Positions 7,464-16,244 of a stretch of DNA of 32,609 nt are shown one piece after another. Both the position numbers and the translations under genes were made by a program. The stretch's first letter is position 1, and every line of letters starts with the position of its first letter. The DNA comes from Bacteroidales bacterium (lineage in GTDB: Bacteria > Bacteroidota > Bacteroidia > Bacteroidales > UBA932). The stretch lies in the NCBI GenBank assembly GCA_024401975.1, contig JAKSKB010000014.1, forward strand, positions 1 through 32,609, written 5' to 3'. Under the pieces are notes generated by a model. The model made no database searches, was not told where the DNA came from, and saw nothing but the letters and a program-made list of their open reading frames with translations.

Positions 7464-10232
7464 ATAGCTGCTGCTCTTTTCGAGTTTCAGCAGGTCGGCG
7501 AGGGCGGCTGCCTTGGCAGCTATGCGGAACGAATAACTCTGGTAGGTTCCGGAAGGTATCCAATTGAATGATATGCTGAAACAGTGCAGGTCGTAAGTGA
7601 AAGACAGATTGGTCGGGGAGAGCTTCATTTTCATCAGGTCGAATCCCGTGTTGAAGTTGAGAGCCATCTTCGGGGTAATCTGTATGTTTCCGTTAATTCC
7701 GAGTGTCTGGGTGAAATTGTTGTTGGTAACGAGTTGGCCGCCGGCCGCAGTGTAAGACTTGCTGTAGTTGAATACGTAATTGAGGGACAGCGACCAGGGG
7801 GAATGGGGATTGGTATAGTAAAGCCACCCTCCCGGGATATATTCTCCTGTGACGGGATGATAATATACCTTATAATATTCAGTGGCCCCGGCATTCCCGC
7901 CAGTTCCGCTGCTGCCACCGTTCGCCAGTTTGGATCCGTCATTGCCGTTGATGGTGCCCTTGCCGGAGAAAGAATAGGAGAGCGAGGCTGTAGCGTTGGT
8001 GAGACGCACGAGTTTTCCGGTGGCTGCTACGTTATAAGTTCCGCATCTGCGCCCGCTGGCATCGATGGCGTAGGGGTCGAGAGACATGCTTCCTTGTATG
8101 TGCATCTTTCCGTCCAGTATGGAAGTGGACGCGTTGACGGATATGTTGCTCATCTTGCAGGAATCGGCAAAGAAGTTGTATCCGGTGTTGAGGTTCAACT
8201 GGTCCAGAAGCTTCACTTTCTTGGTCCCGGTGCCTGTCGTGTCATTTAGATCCCGTATCTTGGCTTCGAGGTTGTTGCCGATTTGCAGACTCATGCTTCC
8301 TGTACGTCCCTTTCCCGGCGGTCCTCCTGCAGGACTGGAAAATACGTTGTAATCGTAACTGTGATGCACGCCGTTGGGGTCATCATATTCAAGGGTACGC
8401 CATCCGTTGGCATAGGTGCCCAGTTCCGGAGCCAGACTGAAATTTATCGAGGGAGTAATCACGTGCCTGATTGCCTGAACCTTCTTGTGCTTGCCAAAAT
8501 TGAACATTCCGTACAATCGCGTGCTCATTGACATCCCGAACGAATAGCGCTGCGTGATTCCGAAACGGCTGAAATTCTTGGATGGCCGCTTGCATATACG
8601 TCCGGACTCGCTGTCATAATACTGCTCAGTCTCATTGAAGAACCAGTTCATTCCGTAGGATACGGACGGGTTGAACGTTATGTATTTGAAAAGCTGGAAG
8701 GAGGGGAGTCCGAGGGAGAAATTGTGCGCCATGCCGCTCTGCATGGTGTCCAGGACGGCTTGTATTCCACCTTGCCGGAAATCTTGCGAAAGGAATGAGG
8801 CAGTGTTGCGGAAGGAGTTGTTGTAGCCGAAAGAAATCTTTTCGTAGAATTTTTCGGGGCCGGTCCTTGTCTTGCGTTTGAAGGGATATATGGTGGTCAT
8901 GCTGAAATTGACGTTCGGCAGACCGATGGTATAGCTGGCGTTTGCCGTGTCGCGCGTGCTTTGACTATGGCTTGCAGTCACGGAAAGATTGAATTTGCCA
9001 TTCCAGTTGCGAGAGTAGGAGATTGAAGACGAAGTCTGGTTCTGGATGGCATCCTGAAGGCTTCTGGAATTGTATCTGTTGCTCTTCGGAGAGGAAAAGT
9101 TGACCGAGGCACTGAATGTTGTTCCGGGATGGGACTTCGAATCCTGCTGATGTGACCACTTTACGGAGAAGTTGGTCGATTCCCTGTAATCGGGACTCCC
9201 ACGTTCGCCTTCCCGGTCGTTGGAATAAGTGATGCCGAAATTACCGCTGCACTTGTACCTGAAATTGTAGTGCCCGTTTCCAGAGACACTCCAGCTTCCG
9301 AGCGTGTACAAACTTCCAGTGAGTGCGACATCGAAATTGTCGCCGAATACGAGGTACACGCCGCCGTCCTGGGCATAGAATCCTCGTGCCATTTCCTCGC
9401 CGATGTTCGGAAAGAGGATTCCGCTTGATTTCTCAGGCCTTTCGGGGACGAAACCGTACGGAAGGAAGATGGGCAGGTCGACGCCTCCGACCACGGGGTG
9501 AGCCGGTCCGAAGACAGTCTTGCGGCGGGGCTGGGTAATGACCTTCGCTTCCTTCAGGGCAAGATAGTAATGGGGTTCCTCGGCATCGCACACCGTGTAT
9601 CTTCCTCCGCTTATGTTGATGGATTTGTCTTCCAGCATCAGTATCTGTCGTCCCTGCAGGTCCCCTTCGTTGTCGTTTGTCAGCATATTGCTGATGAACG
9701 CCTTCTTTGTCTTGAAATTGTACTTGAGAGAATCCATCTTGAAGGTGCTTCCTCCCTGTTTCATTTCCGGCAGACCCACCCACTCTCTGGTTATGGTGTC
9801 GAACTGACCTTTCGCAAAGACGGTACCCGTCGCCATATCGTACTCCATATAATTGGCAGTGAGTTCCATATCTTCGTATTTCACGCTGACTCCTCCGTAG
9901 TAATAGGCTATGCGGCGGCCGTCCTTGAAAGATTCGATGATGGAATCTCCGGCCGAACTGAACGCGGGGAATTTGAGGGAACTCTTCTCCAGCATCAACA
10001 GGGAATCCGCACGGTGCAGGGAGTCGGTATGCGCGATGGAATCCCGTGCCGCCTTCAATGAATCGAGTCGGGCAAGTTGAAGAGAATCAAGCGACTCGGG
10101 CAACTCCCTCTGTTCGATTCTGACAGCGTCACCGGGACGCGCTCTTTTTACCCTCTGTGCCAGAGCGTTCGCAGAGCAGGAGAGGAGCAGTGCAATAATC
10201 AGAAAAAAACAGCCGGTATTCTTCAAATGCAA
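7452..10232 (-). CDS. lptD: LPS-assembly outer-membrane protein LptD (Bacteroidetes type)
   Basis: The outer-membrane translocon that delivers LPS to the cell surface. A signal peptide (GCFFLIIALLLSCSANALA) is followed by a Ser/Asp/Leu-rich linker, then an OstA-like periplasmic region (YYYGGVSVKYEDMELTANYM, about 113-132, and repeats to about 240), then a beta barrel of many short alternating strands to the end. The block VDLPIFLPYGFVPERPEKSS is typical of the phylum's LptD. No ATG is available: a stop codon directly precedes a TTG at 10232, and a second TTG at 10226 would give a start at MKNTGCFF, which looks better as a signal peptide. Either is possible. The length of 926 residues is normal. 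A candidate -7 element lies about 30 bases upstream, and the gene is divergent from the amidase gene. Confidence 0.9.
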   Translation of the reverse strand: MHLKNTGCFFLIIALLLSCSANALAQRVKRARPGDAVRIEQRELPESLDSLQLARLDSLKAARDSIAHTDSLHRADSLLMLEKSSLKFPAFSSAGDSIIESFKDGRRIAYYYGGVSVKYEDMELTANYMEYDMATGTVFAKGQFDTITREWVGLPEMKQGGSTFKMDSLKYNFKTKKAFISNMLTNDNEGDLQGRQILMLEDKSINISGGRYTVCDAEEPHYYLALKEAKVITQPRRKTVFGPAHPVVGGVDLPIFLPYGFVPERPEKSSGILFPNIGEEMARGFYAQDGGVYLVFGDNFDVALTGSLYTLGSWSVSGNGHYNFRYKCSGNFGITYSNDREGERGSPDYRESTNFSVKWSHQQDSKSHPGTTFSASVNFSSPKSNRYNSRSLQDAIQNQTSSSISYSRNWNGKFNLSVTASHSQSTRDTANASYTIGLPNVNFSMTTIYPFKRKTRTGPEKFYEKISFGYNNSFRNTASFLSQDFRQGGIQAVLDTMQSGMAHNFSLGLPSFQLFKYITFNPSVSYGMNWFFNETEQYYDSESGRICKRPSKNFSRFGITQRYSFGMSMSTRLYGMFNFGKHKKVQAIRHVITPSINFSLAPELGTYANGWRTLEYDDPNGVHHSYDYNVFSSPAGGPPGKGRTGSMSLQIGNNLEAKIRDLNDTTGTGTKKVKLLDQLNLNTGYNFFADSCKMSNISVNASTSILDGKMHIQGSMSLDPYAIDASGRRCGTYNVAATGKLVRLTNATASLSYSFSGKGTINGNDGSKLANGGSSGTGGNAGATEYYKVYYHPVTGEYIPGGWLYYTNPHSPWSLSLNYVFNYSKSYTAAGGQLVTNNNFTQTLGINGNIQITPKMALNFNTGFDLMKMKLSPTNLSFTYDLHCFSISFNWIPSGTYQSYSFRIAAKAAALADLLKLEKSSSYFDR

Positions 10233-10242
10233 TTATTTTTCT

Positions 10243-10250
10243 TATTTTTG
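10243..10250 (+). promoter_or_regulatory. candidate -7 element for the amidase gene
   Basis: TATTTTTG matches TAnnTTTG exactly and predicts a leader of about 60 bases. No TTTG is seen at -33. Confidence 0.35.
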
Positions 10251-10262
10251 CTAAATAACTAA

Positions 10263-10270
10263 CAAAGTTA
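10263..10270 (-). promoter_or_regulatory. candidate -7 element for lptD
   Basis: TAACTTTG on the minus strand matches TAnnTTTG exactly and predicts a leader of about 28 bases. Only a poor -33 match (TTGG) lies upstream. The same box sequence is found at the rho promoter. Confidence 0.4.
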
Positions 10271-10316
10271 TAATATATTCTGAAGTTTACCAACATTTCG
10301 GTCACCGAACGTGCCT

Positions 10317-11417
10317 ATGAGAAAAGTCCATACCGTCATCACAGCCATACTTTTCATCACTTGCAACCTTTATGCCGGGCAGCCTGACCTGAGGCTCAAC
10401 ACAATAGTAATCGATGCCGGACACGGCGGAAAGGATGCAGGCACGGTTAGCAAGGACAGGAAGACTTATGAGAAGACACTTACGCTCAAGATATCGAAAA
10501 AGTTTGCGGAAAAGGTGACGGAGGCGTACCCAAGCATGAAGGTGGTGCTTACAAGGAAAGAAGACCTGTTCGTGCCGTTGGAGACGAGGGCTGCAATCGC
10601 GTCAAGAAACAATGCCAACCTCTTCATCTCCATACATATAAATGCAGCCGCCAAATCTCAGTCCCCTAATGGTTTCTCAGCATACATACTTGGTCCGGCC
10701 AAAAAGTCGAACTACGATTCTTACGATGTGAATATGGAAGTTCTTCAGCGGGAGAATTCCGTTATCCTTCTGGAGGAGGACTATTCCACGAAATACTCGG
10801 ATTATGACCCGTCGAGTCCTGAATCGGAAATATTTATGCAACTGATGCAGAACGCGTTCCGTGAACAGAGTCTGAGTTTCGCTGAATCTGTTTCTTCTTC
10901 TATGTCAAATGGGCCTTTCCGCAAGACATGGGGAGTGATGCAGGGCAATTTCTGTGTGCTGCGTCGGGCTTCGATGCCGGCCGTACTGCTTGAATTCGGC
11001 TTTATGACCAACCCGGAAGACCTCTCAACCTTGCGTGTAGAAAAGAACATCGACAGGATTGTCGAAAATCTTTTCAAGGCCTTTAGCAGTTACAAGGAAG
11101 TGTACGATGCAAGCGTGAGCATCACTCCGGGGGTTGAATCCGAAAAGGCGGAAACCTCTGAGTCTGCCCCGAAGCAGGAAGGAACCGCATTCTATGGCAT
11201 TCAGGTGCTCGCATCCTCTCGTGAACTTTCACCCAACGATCGTTTCTTCAAGGGTCAGGACGTCATTTGCGTCAAATCCGGAAAAATGTACAAATATATA
11301 ATATGCAATTCATCAGATTTGTCCGCGGTGCGTAAATCCTACAGTAGTTTGAAACCTAATTTCCCCGAATCCTTCATAGTGAAAGTTGACGGAGAGACGA
11401 TAAGCGTTCAGAACTAG
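10317..11417 (+). CDS. N-acetylmuramoyl-L-alanine amidase (Amidase_3) with SPOR-like C-terminus
   Basis: A zinc amidase that cuts the peptide stem from muramic acid in peptidoglycan, exported to the periplasm. A signal peptide (MRKVHTVITAILFITCNLYA) is followed by the catalytic domain: IVIDAGHGGKDAG (first His ligand), YEKTLTLKI (Glu ligand), NLFISIHINAA (second His) and AVLLEFGFMTNPED (catalytic Glu). After a Ser/Glu-rich linker, the last 75 residues (FYGIQVLASSRELSPNDRFF ... ESFIVKVD) resemble a SPOR domain, which binds denuded glycan at the septum. Amidases with this layout help split daughter cells. I prefer the ATG at 10317; a GTG two codons earlier (10311) is also open. The gene is divergent from lptD. 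Confidence 0.95.
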   Translation: MRKVHTVITAILFITCNLYAGQPDLRLNTIVIDAGHGGKDAGTVSKDRKTYEKTLTLKISKKFAEKVTEAYPSMKVVLTRKEDLFVPLETRAAIASRNNANLFISIHINAAAKSQSPNGFSAYILGPAKKSNYDSYDVNMEVLQRENSVILLEEDYSTKYSDYDPSSPESEIFMQLMQNAFREQSLSFAESVSSSMSNGPFRKTWGVMQGNFCVLRRASMPAVLLEFGFMTNPEDLSTLRVEKNIDRIVENLFKAFSSYKEVYDASVSITPGVESEKAETSESAPKQEGTAFYGIQVLASSRELSPNDRFFKGQDVICVKSGKMYKYIICNSSDLSAVRKSYSSLKPNFPESFIVKVDGETISVQN

Positions 11418-11687
11418 GCGGTATAAAAACGGAAAAATGTCAGTTGTCGATTTGTGTGTTGAAACAATTTCTTGAATCCGCCAATTTATAATTATTCTAT
11501 TTAAATTACTTCTGAAAATTAAGCGTTTAAGAAAATTATAAATCTTTATACTGCTATAAATCAAGTTTTTATAAACGACAAAAAATATTTTTTTGCTTGC
11601 ATTATTTAGGCATAAAAAATATTTATTACAATAGCAGAAGTAAAAATTTATGATTTTTTTTTTCACCAAATTTGCAAAGTCGCAAAT
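11418..11687. other. AT-rich gap upstream of dnaA; no gene, no clear origin
   Basis: This 270-bp stretch is much richer in A and T than its surroundings. It has long A and T runs (for example 11580-11595 and 11653-11662) and two copies of TATAAATC. It must hold the dnaA promoter, but the only candidate is CAAATTTG about 15 bases before the ATG, one base off the -7 consensus. I found no good match to the DnaA box TTATCCACA on either strand, so I do not call it oriC. The open frames here are artefacts of low complexity. Confidence 0.5.
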
Positions 11688-13115
11688 ATGGAAACACAAG
11701 GAAGACATATAGACGTTTGGAACAATTTTCTGCGCATCATCGAACAGATAATAGAGCCGCAGAAATTCTCCACGTGGTTCACGCCCATCGTACCGCTTTC
11801 GATGGTGGACTCCACGCTTACCGTGGAGGTGCCTTCCGATTTCTTCCGCGAGTACATAGAAGATATGTATCTTGACGTCATAAAGATGACGCTTAAGAGA
11901 GTTATAGGGGCGGAGGCGAAGCTTGTCTATACCATAAGGCCTGTACGTAGCGCCGAACCGATGTCGTATCCGATTGCGGGTGCGCAGACGCCTGTCAACA
12001 AGACGGTCTCCATCAGTACGTACAGTATGGGCAGTAGCCCGGGTCCCTTCGTTTATCCCGGGTTGAAAAAAGTCACCATAAACCCGGGACTCAATCCTGT
12101 CTATTGTTTCGAGAATCTTGTCACGGGCGAATGCAACAAACTCGGTGTCACTGCCGGGGAAAGCATATCTTCAGCTCCAGGCAAAACTGCGTTCAATCCA
12201 CTTTTCATTTATGGGGGACCGGGTCTCGGCAAGACACACCTTGCTCAAGCCATAGGCATAAGAATCAAAGAGGCTTTTCCTGACCTCGTGGTATTGTATG
12301 TGACCGGCGATCAGTTCAAGAATCAGTATGTCACAGCCACTGTGGTGAAGAACAAACTCACCGATTTCATGGCTTTCTATATGAAGATTGATGTCCTGAT
12401 AATGGATGACATACAGGACCTTCAGGGAGGGGCGTCGCAGAATGCGTTCTTCAATATATTCAATCACCTGCATCAGACGGGGAAACAACTGATATTCACT
12501 TCCGACCGCGCTCCGGTTGACCTCCACAACTTTGAAGAGAGGCTTCTTTCCCGCTTCAAATGGGGGTTGAACGTTGAACTGCGCCGACCTGATTATCCGA
12601 CCCGTCTGGAGATGCTCAAATCACGTTGCTTCCGTGAAGGTGTGAAAATAGGAGAAGATGTCCTCGAATATCTCGCCTCGCACATCAAGACCAATTTCAG
12701 GGAGCTTGAAGGGGCTTTGATTGATCTCATCGCGCATACGCTTACGCATCAGGAGATAACGGTGGAGCTTGCGACGGATATCATCGGCAAACTTGTATCC
12801 AGTGTCCAGAACGACCTTACCATCGAAAAGGTTCAGAATACCGTCTGCGATTATTTCAACCTGGCACTTTCCGACATGCAGTCACCGTCTAGGAAACGCC
12901 ATATAGTCCAGGCCCGCCAGATAGCGATGTACCTTTGCCGGAACCATATCACGAACTGCTCGCTTTCCACCATAGGGGCGGAAATCGGCGGAAAGGATCA
13001 CGCCACGGTGCTCCACGCCTGTTCGACAGTCTCGGATTTGATGTCGACCGACAAGACTTTCAGACAGTATGTCACCGACATCGAGAAGATGATAGCACCA
13101 TCAGACAATATATGA
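11688..13115 (+). CDS. dnaA: chromosomal replication initiator protein DnaA
   Basis: DnaA binds the origin and opens it. Domain I (1-85; HIDVWNNFLRIIEQ) is followed by a flexible linker, then the AAA+ domain with Walker A GGPGLGKT (176-183), Walker B LIMDDIQ, sensor region IFTSDRAP, the arginine-finger stretch FEERLLSRFKWGL and NFRELEGAL. Domain IV ends with the DNA-binding signature IGAEIGGKDHATVLHA. The length of 475 residues is normal. The first ATG after the AT-rich gap is used. The stop overlaps the ATG of pepD (ATGA), so the two are translationally coupled. Confidence 0.98.
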   Translation: METQGRHIDVWNNFLRIIEQIIEPQKFSTWFTPIVPLSMVDSTLTVEVPSDFFREYIEDMYLDVIKMTLKRVIGAEAKLVYTIRPVRSAEPMSYPIAGAQTPVNKTVSISTYSMGSSPGPFVYPGLKKVTINPGLNPVYCFENLVTGECNKLGVTAGESISSAPGKTAFNPLFIYGGPGLGKTHLAQAIGIRIKEAFPDLVVLYVTGDQFKNQYVTATVVKNKLTDFMAFYMKIDVLIMDDIQDLQGGASQNAFFNIFNHLHQTGKQLIFTSDRAPVDLHNFEERLLSRFKWGLNVELRRPDYPTRLEMLKSRCFREGVKIGEDVLEYLASHIKTNFRELEGALIDLIAHTLTHQEITVELATDIIGKLVSSVQNDLTIEKVQNTVCDYFNLALSDMQSPSRKRHIVQARQIAMYLCRNHITNCSLSTIGAEIGGKDHATVLHACSTVSDLMSTDKTFRQYVTDIEKMIAPSDNI

Positions 13116-14533
13116 ATTCGAAACAGGTCCTTGATATTTTCAAGGAAATCACGCGGATTCCGCGTGAATCCGGGCATGAAGGCCCCATCACGGAATATCT
13201 CAGGCAGTTTGCCATATCCCGCGGTTTGTCTTGTAGCATTGACCCGACGGGTAACGTGCTGATTGTCAAAGAGGCTTCTCCCGGTCGTGAAAGTGTTCCC
13301 ACTCTCGTACTTCAGAGCCATCAGGATATGGTGTGCGAGAAACTTGCCGGCTCGAGTCACGATTTTTCGAAGGACCCTGTTCGTTATGTCGTGGAAGACG
13401 GTTGGATGATTGCTCCAGAGACCACTCTAGGTGCAGATGACGGCATAGGCATAGCCGCGCAGCTGGCGTTGCTTGAAAGCAAAGAGTCTATGGGACGCAT
13501 CGAATGTCTTTTCACCATATCAGAAGAGACAGGAATGGATGGAGCGGAAGCGTTGCAACCGGGATTCTTTTCCGGCAAGACACTTATCAATCTCGATTCA
13601 GAAGACGAGGGACAACTTTTCATAGGTTGTGCCGGAGGAATGAATACGCGGGTGACTTTGGAATACACGAAAGAGCCTGTACAGAAAGGATGGAAGACAC
13701 TGGTGCTCAAGCTCGACGGAGCGACGGGCGGCCACAGTGGCGATGATATCAACAAGGAGAGAGTGAACGCACTCCAACAGATGTCCCGCTTCCTGTATAC
13801 CGAGATGAAAAAGGGGATGCAACTCTCCTCCATAAATGGAGGCGGCAAACCCAATGCCATAGCCCGCGAATGCGAAGCGGTGGTAAGCGTTCCGGATGCC
13901 GGAGCCACGGCCGCGAGATTCGCCTTGTTCGGGAAGACGCTTTCGATGGAATTCTGCGTCAGCGACCCTGCAATACGTGCCGCGTCAGCCGAAGGAAATG
14001 CATCCGAAGCCATTGAGTCCGCGACTGCTGGGAAACTGATAAGTTCGCTCTGCTGCTGTCCGCACGGAGTGCTTGCAATGAGTCAGGACATTCCCGGTCT
14101 GGTCGAGACATCCACCAATCTTGCGTCCGTCAGGACCGGTGATGACGGACGGATAATTATAACCACGAGCCAGCGCAGTTCCACAATCTCCGAGAGGGAT
14201 ATGGCCGGAGACAGGGTAGAGGCGCTTTTCAGGCTTGCCGGAGCGGAGTGCGAAAGACTTTACGCCTATCCGGGCTGGAAACCCAATCTGGATTCTCCCA
14301 TACTTGCGGTGTGCGTAGAATCATACAGGCGCCTGTTCAATCAAGAACCGGAAGTCAAGGCTATCCACGCCGGCCTTGAATGCGGTCTTTTCCTTGAGAA
14401 ATTCCCGGAGTTGGACATGATTTCGTTCGGCCCCACTCTCAGGGGCGTTCACGCCCCTGGCGAAAGACTTGAACTGGCCTCACTCGACAAGTTCGTGGCG
14501 CTTCTTTCTGACGTGGTCTGCAACTACAGGTAA
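13112..14533 (+). CDS. pepD: aminoacyl-histidine dipeptidase (M20 family, PepD type)
   Basis: A cytosolic zinc dipeptidase that cleaves Xaa-His and other dipeptides. Family motifs: LQSHQDMVCEK (metal His), TTLGADDGIGIA (bridging Asp), ISEETGMDGA (catalytic Glu pair), LINLDSEDEGQLFIGCAGG and DGATGGHSGDDINKERVNA from the lid domain. The real start is the ATG at 13112, which overlaps the dnaA stop as ATGA and gives 473 residues beginning MNSKQVLDIFKEITRIPRES; the longer open frame reaching back into dnaA is not used. rpe follows after six bases, so dnaA-pepD-rpe look like one transcript. Confidence 0.93.
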   Translation: MNSKQVLDIFKEITRIPRESGHEGPITEYLRQFAISRGLSCSIDPTGNVLIVKEASPGRESVPTLVLQSHQDMVCEKLAGSSHDFSKDPVRYVVEDGWMIAPETTLGADDGIGIAAQLALLESKESMGRIECLFTISEETGMDGAEALQPGFFSGKTLINLDSEDEGQLFIGCAGGMNTRVTLEYTKEPVQKGWKTLVLKLDGATGGHSGDDINKERVNALQQMSRFLYTEMKKGMQLSSINGGGKPNAIARECEAVVSVPDAGATAARFALFGKTLSMEFCVSDPAIRAASAEGNASEAIESATAGKLISSLCCCPHGVLAMSQDIPGLVETSTNLASVRTGDDGRIIITTSQRSSTISERDMAGDRVEALFRLAGAECERLYAYPGWKPNLDSPILAVCVESYRRLFNQEPEVKAIHAGLECGLFLEKFPELDMISFGPTLRGVHAPGERLELASLDKFVALLSDVVCNYR

Positions 14534-14539
14534 ATCGCA

Positions 14540-15199
14540 ATGCCCCTCGTTTCGCCCTCAATCCATGCCGCAGATTTTCTCCATCTGGAAGATGAAGTCC
14601 TGGTGCTCGAGCGTTCATCGGCCGATATGATACATCTGGACGTGATGGACGGCACGATGGTGCCTAACATTTCGTTCGGGTTTCCTATCATCGATGCAGT
14701 AAGAAGAGTATCGTCCAAACCTCTCGATACACACCTTATGATAGTCAATCCGGACAGATATTTCGAGCGTTTCGCCTCTTCAGGAGTGGATATGCTGAGT
14801 TTCCATCTGGAAGCCGCCGCGAGAGCCGGAGCGGATTGTGCCGTATGGCTGAGGAAGATAAAGGCACTCGGTATGGAGGCGGGCCTTGCCATCAACCCCG
14901 ACATTCCTATCAGCACCGTTTTCCCATATGTCGGGGATGCTGATTTCATATTGGTGATGTCGGTGTTCGCCGGTTATTCCGGACAACAACTCATTCCCGA
15001 CACTTTCGGACGTGTCAGGGAACTGAAGAGACATCTGCTTGAGAAAGGCAGTTCCTGTAAAATCGAAATCGACGGGGGAGTCACTCCTGACAATTGCCGC
15101 CGCCTTGCGGAAAGCGGAGCAGACATCCTCGTGTCCGCTTCATCGGTGTTCGGGTCGGATACCCCGGAAGCAGTCATCGAGACTCTTCATTGCCGTTGA
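14540..15199 (+). CDS. rpe: ribulose-phosphate 3-epimerase
   Basis: Interconverts ribulose 5-phosphate and xylulose 5-phosphate in the pentose phosphate pathway. It is a TIM barrel of 219 residues, of normal length. The metal and catalytic residues are present: SPSIHAADF, IHLDVMDG, LDTHLMIVNP and EIDGGVTPDN. The phosphate-side loop reads VMSVFAGYSGQ where the family has VM(S/T)VNPGFGGQ, an unusual change next to the active site, though the gene is otherwise intact. The last 26 bases overlap the convergent birA remnant. Confidence 0.93.
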   Translation: MPLVSPSIHAADFLHLEDEVLVLERSSADMIHLDVMDGTMVPNISFGFPIIDAVRRVSSKPLDTHLMIVNPDRYFERFASSGVDMLSFHLEAAARAGADCAVWLRKIKALGMEAGLAINPDIPISTVFPYVGDADFILVMSVFAGYSGQQLIPDTFGRVRELKRHLLEKGSSCKIEIDGGVTPDNCRRLAESGADILVSASSVFGSDTPEAVIETLHCR

Positions 15200-15799
15200 T
15201 TCCTATCGCGGACACGAAAGACTCCTTCAATATTTCGCGCCCTTCCATCGAACACGCCAAAATCCAGGCTTCGCGGAAATTGGTCTCCAGACAACGCAGG
15301 GCTGTGTCTGTGTCGTATTTCCGTCCTGTAAGCATGGCAGCAGACACAGGATTGGGCAATTCTGGCGGAAATGAGGTTTGATTGAGATTGAGTCCTGCTC
15401 CTATGATGCTCCGTGCGACCATGCGCCCTGACAACTTGTTTTCTATCAGTATTCCGCATATTTTCCTGCCTCCTACATATATGTCATTGGGCAATTTGAT
15501 TCTGGAATCTATGTTTTCGTCTGTGAGAAAGCGTCTTATGGCAAAGGTGGCAATCTCAGTCAGCAGGATGCTGTCACTTGCTTCAAGAGGCAGCGGTGAT
15601 TCGCTAAAGTCCAGCAGGACGCTGAAAGTCAGATTGAGTCCGGGCTCGCTTTCCCATCGGGCAGGCGATCTGCCGATTACCCTTGTCCGCGCCCGGCAGT
15701 CTGACATCGGGCGGCTATCACTGACAAATTGTCAAATGCCTCCGGACGCTCTTTCAGATAGTTATTTGTCGAATCCAGTATGTCATATAGATAAATCAT
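15174..15799 (-). pseudogene. birA: biotin-[acetyl-CoA carboxylase] ligase, apparently frameshifted and 3'-truncated
   Basis: BirA attaches biotin to carboxylase subunits. Two pieces in different frames together make most of the enzyme. The 5' piece (15799-15677) encodes MIYLYDILDSTNNYLKERPE ... CQTAGRGQG and then meets TAA; it holds the substrate-binding STN and GRG motifs. The 3' piece, in another frame (15707-15174), continues with ARWESEPGLNLTFSVLL, KLPNDIYVGGRKICGILIEN (catalytic Lys) and SIIGAGLNLNQ. The gap between GRGQ and the Trp is 26 bases where about 12 are expected, and a quasi-palindrome lies at 15656-15677. The C-terminal SH3-like domain of group I BirA is also missing: the frame ends inside the convergent rpe gene. 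The 177-residue frame alone lacks the biotin-binding N-terminus. Either the gene is decaying or the sequence has an error here; a second birA may exist elsewhere. Confidence 0.75.
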
Positions 15800-15821
15800 C
15801 GGTCAGGTAAAATTTTTGTAG

Positions 15822-15829
15822 TATATTTG
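15822..15829 (+). promoter_or_regulatory. candidate -7 element of the rsfS operon
   Basis: TATATTTG is an exact TAnnTTTG match 25 bases before the rsfS ATG. The -33 element is not recognisable. Confidence 0.45.
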
Positions 15830-15834
15830 TGAAA

Positions 15835-15842
15835 CAAATTTA
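15835..15842 (-). promoter_or_regulatory. candidate -7 element of birA
   Basis: TAAATTTG on the minus strand is an exact TAnnTTTG match, about 35 bases before the birA ATG. It lies only five bases from the opposing rsfS element, so the two promoters would overlap. Confidence 0.4.
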
Positions 15843-15854
15843 ATAAAAGTATTT

Positions 15855-16244
15855 ATGATAACTCACGATTTGCGCGTTATCGCGGATGCCGCTCTTGACA
15901 AGAAGGGGCAGGATGTCGTGTCTCTCGACCTTCGTCAGACCGGTTCTGCGATTGCGGACCATTTCGTCATATGCAACGCGGATTCCACCACCAACGTGGC
16001 CGCCATTGCAGACAACATAATGAAGGAAGTCCGGGAACAACTTGGGATGAAACCCCTGCGCACACAGGGACTGGAGAATAATTTCTGGATTATTCTGGAT
16101 TACGGTCACATCGTAGTGCACGTTTTTTTGACCGAATACCGTCAATTCTATCGTCTCGAAGATCTTTGGGCCGACTCCCCGAAGAAATCTTACAGTTACA
16201 GGAAGCCTTCGGCAAGAAAGAAAAAAGAAAAAGATGGCGAATAA
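15855..16244 (+). CDS. rsfS: ribosomal silencing factor RsfS
   Basis: Binds ribosomal protein uL14 and blocks joining of the subunits when nutrients are scarce. Hallmarks: DVVSLDLRQTGSAIADHFVI, then QGLENNFWIILDYGHIVVHV and FLTEYRQFYRLEDLWAD. At 129 residues the length is normal, with a Lys-rich tail ([14 protein letters not shown]). It is the first gene of a plus-strand run, and its end overlaps the ftsH start by 11 bases. birA-rsfS divergence followed by ftsH and cdsA is a common arrangement in Bacteroidetes. Confidence 0.95.
   Translation: MITHDLRVIADAALDKKGQDVVSLDLRQTGSAIADHFVICNADSTTNVAAIADNIMKEVREQLGMKPLRTQGLENNFWIILDYGHIVVHVFLTEYRQFYRLEDLWADSPKKSYSYRKPSARKKKEKDGE

Noticed and set aside
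11418-11687. Chromosomal origin (oriC) upstream of dnaA
   Set aside because: The stretch is AT-rich, but no convincing DnaA boxes are present on either strand (best partial matches about 6 of 9), and in Bacteroidetes the origin need not lie next to dnaA.
12935-13111. Extended N-terminus for the dipeptidase
   Set aside because: This part is read inside the conserved dnaA C-terminus in another frame; the ATG at 13112 with ATGA overlap gives a normal family start.
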